A stretch of DNA of 64,000 nucleotides, taken from positions 20,549,851-20,613,850 of the forward strand of contig NC_079877.1 in the NCBI RefSeq assembly GCF_029227915.1, in the 5' to 3' direction. Position numbers and translations under genes: made by a program. The notes below the pieces were generated by a model. The model was not told where the DNA came from. It did not search any database and saw nothing but the letters and a program-made list of their open reading frames with translations. This document shows positions 45,686-54,590 of the stretch, piece after piece. The number at the start of each line of letters is the position of its first letter. Within the stretch, counting starts at the first letter, position 1. Source of the DNA: Hydractinia symbiolongicarpus. Its lineage: Eukaryota > Cnidaria > Hydrozoa > Anthoathecata > Hydractiniidae.

Positions 45686-46674
45686 CTTGATGTGTCATCC
45701 CCAGCGATCTTCATCAGAGTTTCTTTGATAATCCTCAGTTGGTTCTGAATCTCGGAGGAATATACGCCGTGTTGCTCTCGTAGGGCTTTCTTCTCATCCC
45801 GAAGTTTCTTTAACTCTTCCCTAGCCAAGGCTATATTCCCGTCCTCAATCTTTATCTGTTCCTGGGTTATTCCAGGCGTCTTCTTCTTTCTCCCGAGCCT
45901 CTCCACCTTGGTTTGTACTTTGTCAATCTGGCTATCTTTCACGAGTATCTTGCTTTCCAGCATCCTCAGCTGACCACGGATCGTTCGAATCTCGAGGTCG
46001 AGTCCCCTTCTCTCGCGATCCGTGAAGATCTCGCCTCCTCCAAACGAAGTATCTTCCATCAAGCTCTCCGTATCGTCGAGTACTTTCCCGAGCAGTTGCT
46101 CCATCTCGACAGTGTCCGCCTTTGCCTCGATCTGCTCCACATCGTTCAAGAGCCTCCCGGCCTTTGCCTTGACAGGTTTAATATAGTCCTGGAAACCCAT
46201 ACGCCCCAAGCGATTCTTGAGGCGTAGCCCCCTCAACAGCGCCGGGCCAATAATTCTAAATTCACCATTATCTACCCTTGTGAGTCTTATACCATCGAAA
46301 AAAAGCTGCTTCCCTTCCTGCTTAAACTCATCGTAAGGTATCGCTTTTAGATCCGGATCTAGCTCCACCCCCTTCCCGATAAGATAGTTGTAAAAGCTAA
46401 CAACCTTTATCCTTTTCAGCTTTTCCTTTTGACTTATCGTGGTGTCGTCTCCTTCCTTCTCCAGCAACCTTTGCAACCATTCCGATTGACTTAGCGTGGT
46501 GTCTGTCTCACTCGCTTCTGTCTCAGTCGCTTCTATCCTACTCGCTTGGGGTTCAGTGCTGGACCCCTGAATATCCTCAGGTCGAAGGATCACTTTCAGC
46601 TCAATGTTCTCTTCAACTCCGCGGTTAATGTCTGGAATACCTTTAAAAGCTCCTTCATCTGGAGTAATCAACAT
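45661..46674 (-). CDS. Coiled-coil protein of the capsid module
   Basis: Open over 337 codons. The N-terminal 90 residues are acidic and Ser/Thr-rich (EATETEASETDTTLSQSEW). A middle region RIKVVSFYNYLIGKGVELDP and KQLFFDGIRLTRVDNGEFRIIGPALL is globular. The second half is predicted long helix (EQIEAKADTVEMEQLLGKVL, IRTIRGQLRMLESKIL, LAREELKKLRDEKKAL). It ends IAGDDTSRCCSRNKA. Its start is 31 bp from the divergent capsid gene. Family unknown; structural or scaffold role inferred from position. One of the few large intact frames of the element. Confidence 0.7.
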   Translation of the reverse strand: MLITPDEGAFKGIPDINRGVEENIELKVILRPEDIQGSSTEPQASRIEATETEASETDTTLSQSEWLQRLLEKEGDDTTISQKEKLKRIKVVSFYNYLIGKGVELDPDLKAIPYDEFKQEGKQLFFDGIRLTRVDNGEFRIIGPALLRGLRLKNRLGRMGFQDYIKPVKAKAGRLLNDVEQIEAKADTVEMEQLLGKVLDDTESLMEDTSFGGGEIFTDRERRGLDLEIRTIRGQLRMLESKILVKDSQIDKVQTKVERLGRKKKTPGITQEQIKIEDGNIALAREELKKLRDEKKALREQHGVYSSEIQNQLRIIKETLMKIAGDDTSRCCSRNKA

Positions 46675-46695
46675 TTATTGAACTAAAAACACCGC

Positions 46696-46704
46696 TATAA
46701 TAAA
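46696..46704 (+). promoter_or_regulatory. TATAATAAA box before the capsid gene
   Basis: TATAATAAA, one C, then ATG at 46706. The same nonamer lies before both integrases and polymerase copies 2 and 3. Confidence 0.58.
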
Positions 46705-46705
46705 C

Positions 46706-47758
46706 ATGTACGGAACTGACCTTGATCCATGTGCAGAAACGAGGACTATGCTCTCCATAAAGGGGAAGAGGCATAGTGTGAAAGTATCGCACACACCCAG
46801 CACAATCAGCCAGAACGAGGACTTGTACGTGGACATTCCTAACATGAGCATGAATAATGTTATTTGCCCCGGATCCCTCAAACTCCTCTTTGACCTCGAA
46901 ACCACGGGGACTAACACGAAGTGCACGATCGTTAACAACATTGGAAAGACCCTGGTGCAAGGCCTTCGCATCACGCTAAACAGCAGAGAAGTGCAGAACA
47001 TTAGCGACCACAGCACCTTGGTAGTGTACAGAGACCTCTGGTTGCCCAAAATTGAGCGCGAAAACGACTTGGTACTGGACGGTATTGGCGAGTCTGATGG
47101 TGCAACTAGACAACTCCAAGTGAAATCTACGGCAAAACCTGGAAATGATGAAGAGAAGGCCATCGTGAAGGCGTACGGCAACACCTTTTGCATGCCCCTG
47201 GGCAAAATATTCGAGTTGACGAGGGAATTGCTCTTCTATCAAGCGGGCCTGCACGACAGAGTACAGTTTGTGCTGCACTTTGCGCCATATAGCGCCGTCA
47301 TCGAAGATGAAGGCACACCCACGTCAGGCTCTACGGCAGCTAAACCCGCGGATGCAACTTACAAAATTACCAATATTGCGATGGAATTTGACAAGGTATA
47401 CCACGAAGGCCTGGCTAGTGCTATGGTGTCGAGGTATTCAAGGCTAGCGCTACCATACGAGCGTGTACTCCGCAGCAAAGTTGTGAAAATGAAAAAGTCG
47501 GACACTAGTTACAATCTCCAGATTGATACACCGGTCAAGTCTTTAAGGGGCGTGCTGCTATTGTTTCAAGATCCCGCTACAGTCAAGCCATACTCTGGCG
47601 TAAATGAGACGTTCTACAATGCCAAGATTGAGAGGATCGCGATCACTGTGGAAGGTAAACCGAACGAACTATGCAGTCACACCATGCTACCCATGGACCA
47701 TTTCAAGCAAGTTGCGAGGCTGTTTGGAGGTGCGCACTCTACAGTGACAATAGGCTAG
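46706..47758 (+). CDS. Major capsid protein (double jelly roll, probable)
   Basis: Intact over 350 codons from MYGTDLDP. Beta-rich throughout: SQNEDLYVDIPNMSMNNVICPGSLKLLFDL, CTIVNNIGKTLVQGLRITLNSREVQNISDHSTLVVYRDLW, YGNTFCMPLGKIFELTRELLFYQAGLHDRVQFVLHF, a Ser/Thr/Gly loop, YKITNIAMEFDKVYHEGLASAMVSRY, SYNLQIDTPVKSLRGVLLLFQDP, FYNAKIERIAITVEGKPNELCSH. The pattern (PGS-L-F-L, NNIGK..., then a second similar beta set) fits Polinton/adintovirus-type capsid proteins, though it is shorter than many (500-600). Structure prediction would settle it. Hexamers of this fold would build the shell. Confidence 0.65.
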   Translation: MYGTDLDPCAETRTMLSIKGKRHSVKVSHTPSTISQNEDLYVDIPNMSMNNVICPGSLKLLFDLETTGTNTKCTIVNNIGKTLVQGLRITLNSREVQNISDHSTLVVYRDLWLPKIERENDLVLDGIGESDGATRQLQVKSTAKPGNDEEKAIVKAYGNTFCMPLGKIFELTRELLFYQAGLHDRVQFVLHFAPYSAVIEDEGTPTSGSTAAKPADATYKITNIAMEFDKVYHEGLASAMVSRYSRLALPYERVLRSKVVKMKKSDTSYNLQIDTPVKSLRGVLLLFQDPATVKPYSGVNETFYNAKIERIAITVEGKPNELCSHTMLPMDHFKQVARLFGGAHSTVTIG

Positions 47759-47933
47759 TTCTTCAACGAGAGATATGCTCTCTTCCTTGACTTTAGAGTA
47801 TCCATCGATAACACTTCAAATTACTAAGGAAGCCGACGGAACCGGTGATATTACATGTTATGTGTACTTGCTCATGGACGCGCAACTGAATATTTTGGAT
47901 GGTAGGCTAGAGAATGTAATGTACTAGATAAAC

Positions 47934-48332
47934 ATGGCAACAATAGGTGTTCTAGTAGCCGGGGCGGCTATAAACGCCCTAGCATTTAGCGGTTAAAATT
48001 ACCTATTCTCCAAGCTCTCGGGGGATGGTGAAGCGGAACGTAGAAGGCATGATAAAGCTGTTGAACAACTGAATCTGGCACAAGCGGAGTGGGTACGAAA
48101 AAGGCAGGCAAAAATCGATTGGTTTGCTGAACAACTTGAAATACAGAGACAAGCAGGTAAGAGCCTTCGTGAATTGGATGACGACATGTATAAATTTTAT
48201 ATCGCCTCGAGCGATAAGGCCCCGAAACTATCCGACTACTATACACCTTCCAAGCAACAGCAGGACGGTGAGCTGACGTTCATAGTTGGATCAATGGCTG
48301 TTCTGGGTTTCGAGGCTTACAAACATATGTAA
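47934..48332 (+). pseudogene. Conserved Maverick protein (NALAFSG...LFSKLS type), copy 2
   Basis: ATG at 47934 preceded by TAGATAAAC. Hydrophobic start (TIGVLVAGAAINALAFSG), one in-frame stop, then YLFSKLSGDGEAERRRHDKAVEQLNLAQAEWVRKRQAKIDWFAEQLEIQRQAGKSLRELDDDMYKFY, SDYYTPSKQQQDGELTFIVGSMAVLGFEAYKHM. N- and C-terminal hydrophobic stretches flank a charged helical middle. 132 residues. Same position just before integrase as in copy 1. Function unknown. Confidence 0.72.
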
Positions 48333-48336
48333 GAAG

Positions 48337-48345
48337 TATAATAAA
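48337..48345 (+). promoter_or_regulatory. TATAATAAA box before integrase copy 2
   Basis: TATAATAAA at 48337-48345, three bases, then ATG at 48349. Identical to copy 1 over TATAATAAAGACATGTCAAAA. Confidence 0.6.
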
Positions 48346-48348
48346 GAC

Positions 48349-49376
48349 ATGTCAAAAACGAACGTTGCCACGGCTGAAGAAGCAGAAAAGCTTGGAAATA
48401 TCTATTATACCCTGGAACATCTCTGGACTAGACGCAAGGCGATCAAATTGCTTTCCGAGGAGAGTGGTCTCTCCAAAAAGAGGGTTACTCATTGGCTGAC
48501 GAGACAGCTGCTCTGGCTCCGACATATTCGAGGACCTAAGCGCATCAACTACCCTCATTTCACCATTACAAAACCCAATGAAATGCATCAGTTTGACCTC
48601 CTTTACATGCCGCATGACAAGTTATATGGAAGCACCTACAAATACATTTTGACGGGTATCGATGTAGTCTCGCGCTACAAGGTAGCGAGACAATTGAGAA
48701 CCAAGAAAGTTAGCGAAGTCGCTGATATGATCAAGGACATTTACAAAGCAGGACCTCTCGGCAATCCGAAGGCCTTCCAGTGCGATAACGGTTGTAAGTT
48801 CAAGTCTGACGTGACAAAACTGCTAGAAAGCAAGGGCGTCGAATTAAAGCGCGCAACCACCAAGTACCACCACACTTTCACGGCCTTTGTCGAGAGCTAC
48901 AACAAGGTGCTCGCGGAGAGACTGTTCAAGCTCCAAGATGCGCAAGAGCTGGTCACTGATGAACAAAGTACCCCTTGGGTCAAGCACTTGTACACTATCG
49001 TGAAAAGTCTCAATAATACCAAAACTGTCATGATCGGGATGAACCCTTCGAAAGCGATCAAGATGGATGAAGTCCCGCTTACGAAATACCAGGAGTACTC
49101 GCAGGAAAAGCCATTACCTGAGGATGGCCTATACTGTATCTACTACAACCTGGAGAAGAGCACGGTGATGCTAAAAGACGCGCGACAGACGCATGGTGGT
49201 GCAAGAAAACGTATAAGCTGGACCGTATCGTGGCTGGTACCCGTCTGTTGTACTATCTCGACAGTGGATCGCTTAGCGGCTCCGCAAAAGCACCTGATTG
49301 AAGCTTTGTGTCAGAGGAGCTCATAATAGCACCAGAGATGTTGAAGTACCTCCGGAGCATACCAAGGAGTGGTATC
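48349..49376 (+). pseudogene. Maverick RVE-family integrase, copy 2
   Basis: Starts MSKTNVATAEEAEKL (codon choice fixed by the TATAATAAA box and the copy 1 start). Helix-turn-helix KAIKLLSEESGLSKKRVTHWL. Core: Asp in HQFDLLYMP, Asp in FQCDNGCKFKSD, Glu in TAFVESYNKVLAERL, the D,D-35-E spacing of RVE integrases. The C-terminal module continues after a frameshift near 49190 (KTYKLDRIVAGTRLLYYL, then a stop, SFVSEELIIAPE). The first 280 codons are open with all catalytic residues present. It catalyses element insertion, consistent with the 5-6 bp target duplication. Confidence 0.92.
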
Positions 49377-49415
49377 TGCGGCTCTGTTTTTGTGGTTCAT
49401 AAGAGCTACAAAAAT

Positions 49416-50243
49416 CTAAGCCATATCGATGTCGAAGAGCTCCTCGAATTGCCCCCGCGTTTCAGCGTCAGGTAGGCTGAAATGGCCCCAGTAAAAGTTC
49501 GTGGTGCCAAGAGTGTCGTCTCTAAACCACCACCAGGCGTGCACGGCGCTGGGATCGCTGATGTGCTGTAAAGTAATATTTGGGTGGCTCGCGCTTAAAA
49601 AATTTAGCATCGTACCCAGATGCCTACGATGGCATTGGATCATATAGTATGGATGCTTGCCTTTAGTTCTGCTCTCATTAGGATCGTTCTTGCGAACCAC
49701 GCAGAGTACAGTGTTGTAAGGATCTCCCCGAGGCACGTGTCTCTGCCAAAGATTATCAATTTGTTCACCCCTTTCCTGAAAATATGGCTCCAGGAGCGTC
49801 ATGGCTATATCTTTTTCTTCAAGGGCTGCGTCCTTTTCCTCATGATCATCCGCAAGGAGAGCCAGAGCCATATCGTTTTCTTCAAGGGCCGCGGCGAGCT
49901 TTTGCATTTCTCTAGGCAGCACCTCTTCTACAACTCACTCCAAAAATGATTCTGCCCCAGGCCTGCCACACCTCAAGAGGAAGCAATAAAGGCCCGGTTC
50001 TGTCAGTAAAACCATGTTTGGCTGGGTGTACTTGGATCAAAGTACACCCTGGAGCTCGGTAATAGCGTCGCTAAGCCGTATTTTGTACTTGTCAGGAACA
50101 AGTCTCTGAATAGCCTGTACCCCGGCTCTTCGTTCATACACCGCGGCTTTCCAAACATCAGAGGCAACGATGCATTGTCCTTTATCCTGAACAAAAAAAA
50201 ACCTCACTTGTTTTCCTTCAAAAAAATCAACAGCTACAGACAT
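49416..50243 (-). pseudogene. BRO-family protein (BRO-N + coiled coil + DUF3627-like)
   Basis: From 50243: MSVAVDFFEGKQVRFFFVQDKGQCIVASDVWKAAVY, RAGVQAIQRLVPDKYKIRLSDAI, then after a stop MVLLTEPGLYCFLLRCGRPGAESFLEWVVEEVLP (one further stop inside). LTEPGLY..L..C.RP.A..F..WV..EVLP is the hallmark of the BRO-N domain. A coiled coil follows (QKLAAALEENDMALALLADDHEEKDAAL), then the C-terminal domain (YNTVLCVVRKNDPNES, YYMIQCHRRHLGTMLNFLSASHPNIT, HAWWWFRDDTLG). BRO proteins of insect and giant DNA viruses bind DNA. Adjacent to and convergent with integrase. Confidence 0.82.
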
Positions 50244-50385
50244 TTTGCTTGTGATGTGTGAGATCTGGGGGATTGTGTAGTGCGGACGGTGCCCCGTGAA
50301 TAGCTAATGTGAGCCACGGGTTTACATTAATACTTACCCTCCCCATACAAAAAAAATGTTCAGGTATCCCTGGGGGAAGTTAAGG

Positions 50386-50958
50386 TTTGGTAAAGAGTAA
50401 ATTCAAAAGTATCTCTAAGGGCTCATCCTCCAAATCTTTACTCAGATCCCTTACATACAGTAAAGGGCGCATGGTATAGAATGGATAGCCTTAAACAATA
50501 CCTTTGATGACTTCGGGTTCGCTATCAAGGTCAATGTCAACTAACGCTCTATCTTCTATAGGAAACTTGAGTATGTCGCCAATTTTCTCCAAGTCTGCCA
50601 GATCTAAGAGCCTCAGGTCCTTATCCTTGATGATCTCGTAGCAGAGCATGCCCCACTTTTTCACCTTGGCCGAGACAATATGCAGACCGAGACATTCAAT
50701 ATCATCCTCGAGCACTTCATCAATCTCTTCTACCGGGATTGTTGCCCACGGCTTTTCGCCTGTGGCTACTCTGTCTAGAAGCTCATCATCATCCGGATGT
50801 ACAAACCCCTCGTAGTATGGCCCATCTCTAAATCTAAAATTTTCCAGGCAAGTAGAGCAATAGCCAACGCTAGATCCTGTCTTAAAGCAGCATCGCAGCA
50901 CGGGTATTCGAATTTCGTAAAGGTTTCTAAGTTTTCGGCTCCTTACATAATCTTCCAC
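50386..50958 (-). pseudogene. Conserved Cys protein (VLRCC...CxxC type), copy 2
   Basis: Starts MEDYVRSRKLRNLYEIRIPVLRCCFKTGSSVGYCSTCLENFRFRDGPYYEGF, then DELLDRVATGEKPWATIPVEEIDEVLEDDIECLGLHIV, KKWGMLCYEIIKDKDLRLLDLADLEKIGDILKF, DRALVDIDLDSEPEVIKGIV, one stop, then GYPFYTMRPLLYVRDLSKDLEDE to 50386. RCC and CSTC pairs may hold zinc. Only one lesion (a stop where copy 1 has Tyr). Family not recognised. It lies between two BRO-type genes. Confidence 0.65.
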
Positions 50959-51061
50959 CTTTCTTCTTTGACATTCCAGTACCTTTTAACAGGCTTTGAA
51001 GTGGTCAAACATCATTATAAGGCGTGTTTTTGTGGCTCGTGGGAGCTACAAAAACTGAGGC

Positions 51062-51535
51062 TTATTCTTCTAACGCTGGGACACCTAAATTGTACAAGTC
51101 ATCTCGACCTAAATCGATAAGCCTGAAGTGGCATCTCCGTCGCTCCACATGTCTTTCTTTTTCGAATCTGTTAAAGGTATATATACCATTGGAATTATCG
51201 ATAACGACAATCTCTTCGGAATTTGGATAGTTCTCCTTGAACCACCCCCTTATGCTGGGGATAACGCGTCTTTGAACACTCCGGAGCATATACGGAAGAT
51301 GACAATGGACGTCATCATTCTGTGTACTATGCTAGCAATAAATGACGATCACGTTGTCTCCTCGGATTATGCGCGGTACGAGCGGTACAAGTGTATCATT
51401 TTCCCGGGACTGTTCCTCAAGATCTTCCATCATGAAGTCAACAGCTGCTTGCCTTTGTTCCAGGTCATATTTAAGAGCCGCAATTTGTTGTTTCTGCTCC
51501 CCAAGCTCCTTTTGTAATGTTTCGACACAATACAT
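51062..51535 (-). pseudogene. Short coiled-coil + DUF3627-like protein
   Basis: Starts at 51535 (MYCVETLQKELGEQKQQIAALKYDLEQRQAAV) after ACTATAAGATAAA. A coiled coil, then RNDTLVPLVPRIIRGDNVIVIYC, one in-frame stop near 51330, QNDDVHCHLPYMLRSVQRRVIPSIRGWFKENYPNSEEIVVIDNSNGIYTFNRFEKERHVERRRCHFRLIDLG. The second half has the order seen in C-terminal domains of BRO/KilA-N proteins (YxxRxQxR...YPN...NxFNRF). No N-terminal DNA-binding domain. A minimal relative of the neighbouring BRO gene. Confidence 0.55.
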
Positions 51536-51617
51536 TTTATCTTATAGTTTTGGAGCTGGGTTGTGTGTCGAATGGGACATAGGTACCTCTCCAGCATGCG
51601 AAATGGTCATAATACTC

Positions 51618-51839
51618 TTATATCATCATATAAGAGATGATGCCAAGTAGGGCCAACGACCTACAGACGATTAAAATGACTTGATCAGAATGTCTCTGCC
51701 TCTGTTCAGACAATTTTTGGTAACTATCTCGGAGCTCCTCCTTCAATTGAGAGATGGTTCCATCGCTTTGCCGAAGCTTATATTTAAGCCGCCGAATCTA
51801 ATAAATAAGCGCAATTTGTAATTTTTTCACACAAGACAT
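51618..51839 (-). pseudogene. Small coiled-coil protein with C-terminal anchor
   Basis: ATG at 51839 after AAATAAAT. Reads MSCVKKLQIALIY, one stop, IRRLKYKLRQSDGTISQLKEELRDSYQKLSEQRQRHSDQ, then hydrophobic VILIVCRSLALLGIISYMMI before TAA at 51618. 73 codons. A coiled coil followed by a tail anchor. Family unknown. It sits between the ATPase and the coiled-coil/DUF3627-like gene. Confidence 0.5.
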
Positions 51840-51897
51840 ATTTATTTAGAGGCTTGAACGGGGAGTCTTTACAAAAAAACAACAACACCCAGTTCAA

Positions 51898-52525
51898 TTA
51901 AGAATCTTGCTGCAAAATGCTCCAAGTTCGAGGGTGCTCCAGTCTCACGTACAAACAAGAGTGTTTGGACCTTTTCAGCTCGGTTTTGATAGTCTCCCAG
52001 TCGTTGATTATATTGGTCTCTTCGTGTACCATTTTCATGTCGCTCCTTTTCTAGGGGTACCATATGAATAGCTGCTTCTTCTGTCATCTGAGGTTCTTCG
52101 GGATGGCCGTATAGCTTTGAGTGAGTAGCCAGAGGCTGTGTTTTCTATGTCTACCCGATATGGCGAGCTCGAGCAAGGGCTGTCGCTTTTTATCAATGCT
52201 ATCGTCGGCTATAAGATCGTCGGCGATGAAGAGCGTCTCCTCACCCGCTAGGAGCTCCGACAGTTTCTGAATCCATTCGAAGAGTTGACCCTTGGGGTCC
52301 ACCAGAAACACGTAGTCATCTTTCCACAGCAAGGATCTCTCGAGATAAGTCTTGTTCCAGCGGAAGGTAGGGCAGAGAATGACAATGTTGTCGAAATGGT
52401 GCTTGTACTTGTTCTCCAGGAGGTCAAGGACTCTCTGGGTTTGCCACAACTAGTAGAACTTGTAAAGATCGCTGTATGCAAGTCCTTAACCACGTCAAGA
52501 ACCAATTTATTTAACTCGTGTCTGC
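51898..52525 (-). pseudogene. Maverick A32-like packaging ATPase, copy 2
   Basis: N-terminal piece LVLDVVKDLHTAIFTSSTSCGK (Walker A with the first Gly now Ser), and after a one-base slip near 52450 TQRVLDLLENKYKHHFDNIVILCPTFRWNKTYLERSLLWKDDYVFLVDP, Walker B ETLFIADDL, SGRHRKHSLWLLTQSY. A break near 52085, then LFIWYP (stop), KHSCLYVRLEHPRTWSILQQDS. Collinear with 32746-33368. FtsK/HerA packaging motor of the Polinton/adenovirus-like group. The start codon is not clear, and the N-terminus may have eroded. Confidence 0.87.
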
Positions 52526-52550
52526 CTTGGGCAGACACGAACCTTACTTA

Positions 52551-52802
52551 TTACTTAGGCTTTGGTACAATACTCGCAGGGATCCACCCTTTGGAGACGG
52601 TCATCTCTCTTGAGGCTCTACCCGCGGAGAAGTACGCCACCATCTTAAGGGCGTCGCTAGTGTCCATCTTGGTTGATGGGCTCGTGATGCCCAGGAACCT
52701 TTTCCCCACCATCGCGTAAGTGAACGTAAAGCCTAGATCCACGACAGTCTCGTACAGGATGTCGAGGACTTCTTTTTGCATGGATGTCACGTTGGTTGTC
52801 AT
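52551..52802 (-). CDS. Conserved small Maverick protein (MTTNVTS type), third copy
   Basis: 83 open codons: MTTNVTSMQKEVLDILYETVVDLGFTFTYAMVGKRFLGITSPSTKMDTSDALKMVAYFSAGRASREM and end PASIVPKPK. Aligns over its full length with 19778-20032 and 34206-34460. The three copies differ at many positions yet all stay open, which suggests past purifying selection. Confidence 0.74.
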   Translation of the reverse strand: MTTNVTSMQKEVLDILYETVVDLGFTFTYAMVGKRFLGITSPSTKMDTSDALKMVAYFSAGRASREMTVSKGWIPASIVPKPK

Positions 52803-52811
52803 TTATTAGAG

Positions 52812-53177
52812 TTTATCGCATCTTGAAAATGTCAATATCAGGCTGTCGCTCTGACTCTTGCTTTCGCGTGGGCTTTTGCGTGTGCTGCTGAGGCGTAGGG
52901 TGATGCTCCAGCTGCGTTGCTGCCACAAGCTTCTTACGGAAAACATAGAACCCAACTCCTACATAGGCGAGTACGGCAACAAGACCTCACCAAGGTATAC
53001 GGCGCCTGACTGTACAGAAGTACCTCCAGCAGAGGCTTTGACTGTACCCTCTTGTTGCTTCAGATCTTCTTTCCTCTTCTTCATCAGTGCCGCCAACTTG
53101 TGACCTTGTGTGACTCTCCCGGGGTTCTTTACTGGTTTTGTAATGACTCTCTCTTCTTGTAGCTGTTCCTCACTCAT
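52812..53177 (-). pseudogene. Single-pass membrane protein (MSEE type), third copy
   Basis: Starts MSEEQLQEERVITKPVKNPGRVTQGHKLAALMKKRKEDL, a Ser/Thr/Gly linker, then after a one-base slip near 52985 the membrane segment AVLAYVGVGFYVFRKKL, a polar Gln/His tail and DIDIFKMR at the stop (52814). Same basic-linker-anchor design and end motif as the other two copies. Confidence 0.68.
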
Positions 53178-53215
53178 TTCTTATAACTCGTGAGAGTTAC
53201 AAGAATCACTTCTAT

Positions 53216-53461
53216 CTAGCTGGCTTTCAAATATCTACCTTCATACATTATACGGTTTATATAGGGGTCTATCTCCAAAACACAGACATGAGGTGGAAAG
53301 CGCGCCGCTGGGGGTGTTAGGATTTTGGTACCATGGGCAGCATAATCCCCAGTGCAGCTGCACCAATCCGTGTATCTTATAGAGCCAAAGCCGACTATAG
53401 CACGAAATCTCTCATCAAGTTCACAATTGTCAAGACTTATTTTCTGTAGAATGTTTCCCAT
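53216..53461 (-). CDS. Unrecognised 81-codon gene
   Basis: Reads MGNILQKISLDNCELDERFRAIVGFGSIRYTDWCSCTGDYAAHGTKILTPPAARFPPHVCVLEIDPYINRIMYEGRYLKAS. A compact, possibly globular protein with three Cys. It overlaps the end of the 53430-54071 gene by about 30 bases. No counterpart in the other pieces here. Could be an extra gene or a chance frame. Confidence 0.35.
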   Translation of the reverse strand: MGNILQKISLDNCELDERFRAIVGFGSIRYTDWCSCTGDYAAHGTKILTPPAARFPPHVCVLEIDPYINRIMYEGRYLKAS

Positions 53462-54071
53462 CTTTATCTTGATCTACATCAACCTCCCCCTCAACTACCT
53501 TGGACACGGATAGCTGGCAATGGTTAACGGTGTGCGCAGCTACTAGAAGAGGTGTTAGGAATTTACCAAACGCAGAATATACAAGAAGACCAAAATCTGC
53601 CATACTATCGCGAATTATAGGATCCTCTTCAATATCGGCTCTCAGACCCTCTGTGCTATCGAGCTGCACTACACGCTCTACAACTTTGGTGTATATGCTG
53701 ATGGCTTGTGATGACAGCGCTTTGGCTGTCTTCTCACTTTTCCCTTGGAGTTCACGTTGAACGAACTCGTTACGGATTTTTTCGATGGCTTCGGATGAGG
53801 CTTTGTCAAGGGAGACCTTTGTACATTTTTTGGGCAGTAAGTGCTTGTGCCGTTTCCGTACGGCATCCTTCAATGCTTGACGCTTGTCTAGGGGTTTGTC
53901 TTCATGCTTGGGAGTTGGGGTGTCGACTTCATCAAAAATCCCTGCAATATCTGCAACCATATTTATAAGACGCCAATAGCAGAAGAAGATGAGCATGACC
54001 AAGCTATATGGTAGTAGCACGGCGATACATAGGCATAATTCCATTTGTTTAGATGGTTGGTAAACAACCAC
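53430..54071 (-). CDS. Conserved Maverick protein with N-terminal membrane segment (PLDKRQALK type)
   Basis: 213 open codons from MVVYQPSK or, more likely, MELCLCIAVLLPYSLVMLIFFCYWRL at about 54044. A membrane segment, then MVADIAGIFDEVDTPTPKHEDKPLDKRQALKDAVRKRHKHLLPKKC, helical SSEAIEKIRNEFVQRELQGKSEKTAKAL, VVERVVQLDSTEGLRADIEEDPIIRDSMADFGLLVYSAFGKFLTPLLVAAHTV and an acidic tail. Paralogues are at 20370-20924 (broken) and 34838-35010 (3' piece). Family unknown. Always between the HNH or polymerase genes and the MSEE gene. Confidence 0.7.
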   Translation of the reverse strand: MVVYQPSKQMELCLCIAVLLPYSLVMLIFFCYWRLINMVADIAGIFDEVDTPTPKHEDKPLDKRQALKDAVRKRHKHLLPKKCTKVSLDKASSEAIEKIRNEFVQRELQGKSEKTAKALSSQAISIYTKVVERVVQLDSTEGLRADIEEDPIIRDSMADFGLLVYSAFGKFLTPLLVAAHTVNHCQLSVSKVVEGEVDVDQDKDGKHSTENKS

Positions 54072-54083
54072 CTAACGAGCATT

Positions 54084-54590
54084 CTAGTTGGAGATGAATC
54101 GATGGCCCTTCTTCTGGTTTGTCGCGACCCACATCGGTTGCATGTTGGTATAGTGGACTCTCGCGAGTTGCACCTCATCGCTTGGATATACCCCGTTCTC
54201 TCTATATTTAACGGGGACTTTGTGATCAAATTCCTACTGCCCTCTGTTGCTACAACTGATACCATCTATGAATTGGGCCTGGATGTGACCAATAAAGGTG
54301 CAAATTCCGCACCCCAGACACTCGGTGGAGGTAATCTCGGTGTCATCCTTAAGAGCATTCCGAATCCTTGTTAGAATAAGTTCATACATATACCCGGGAA
54401 AATTGCATTCCTTGCACCGGTTCCTCCGCTTTTCATGGTGGCACTTGTTGCGCTCCTGACACGCCTTCCAAATATCGCGGCATTTTATACACTATTTCGT
54501 TCGCTGGCCTTTGCCTTGGCCATACACCTTAATCTTGAATTTATCTAGTGGTTGATTTCGTTTACATTTTGTACATTGTTTACCTTCCAT
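54084..54590 (-). pseudogene. CxH HNH endonuclease (copy E)
   Basis: Starts MEGKQCTKCKRNQPLDKFKIKVYGQGKGQRTK, a stop, CIKCRDIWKACQERNKCHHEKRRNRCKECNFPGYMYELILTRIRNALKDDTEITSTECLGCGICTF. HNH core EFDHKVPVKYRENGVYPSDEVQLARVHYTNMQPMWVATNQKKGHRFISN. Two in-frame stops (after RTK, and before EFDH). One CxH repeat. Orthologous in position to 20965-21534, downstream of the polymerase. Confidence 0.82.

Noticed and set aside
46706-47758. Non-viral cellular function for the 350-codon protein
   Set aside because: No cellular domain is visible, and neighbours (penton-like, ATPase, integrase) place it in a capsid module.
48337-48345. Reading TATAATAAA boxes as polyadenylation signals of the upstream genes
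   Set aside because: They contain AATAAA-like strings and could serve that role too, but their fixed 1-3 base distance to start codons, including at divergent genes with no upstream gene on that strand, favours a start-linked function. Dual use is not excluded.
51869-52087. 72-codon open frame MTEEAAIH...
   Set aside because: Shadow of the ATPase C-terminus, which is read in another frame by comparison with 32746-33368.
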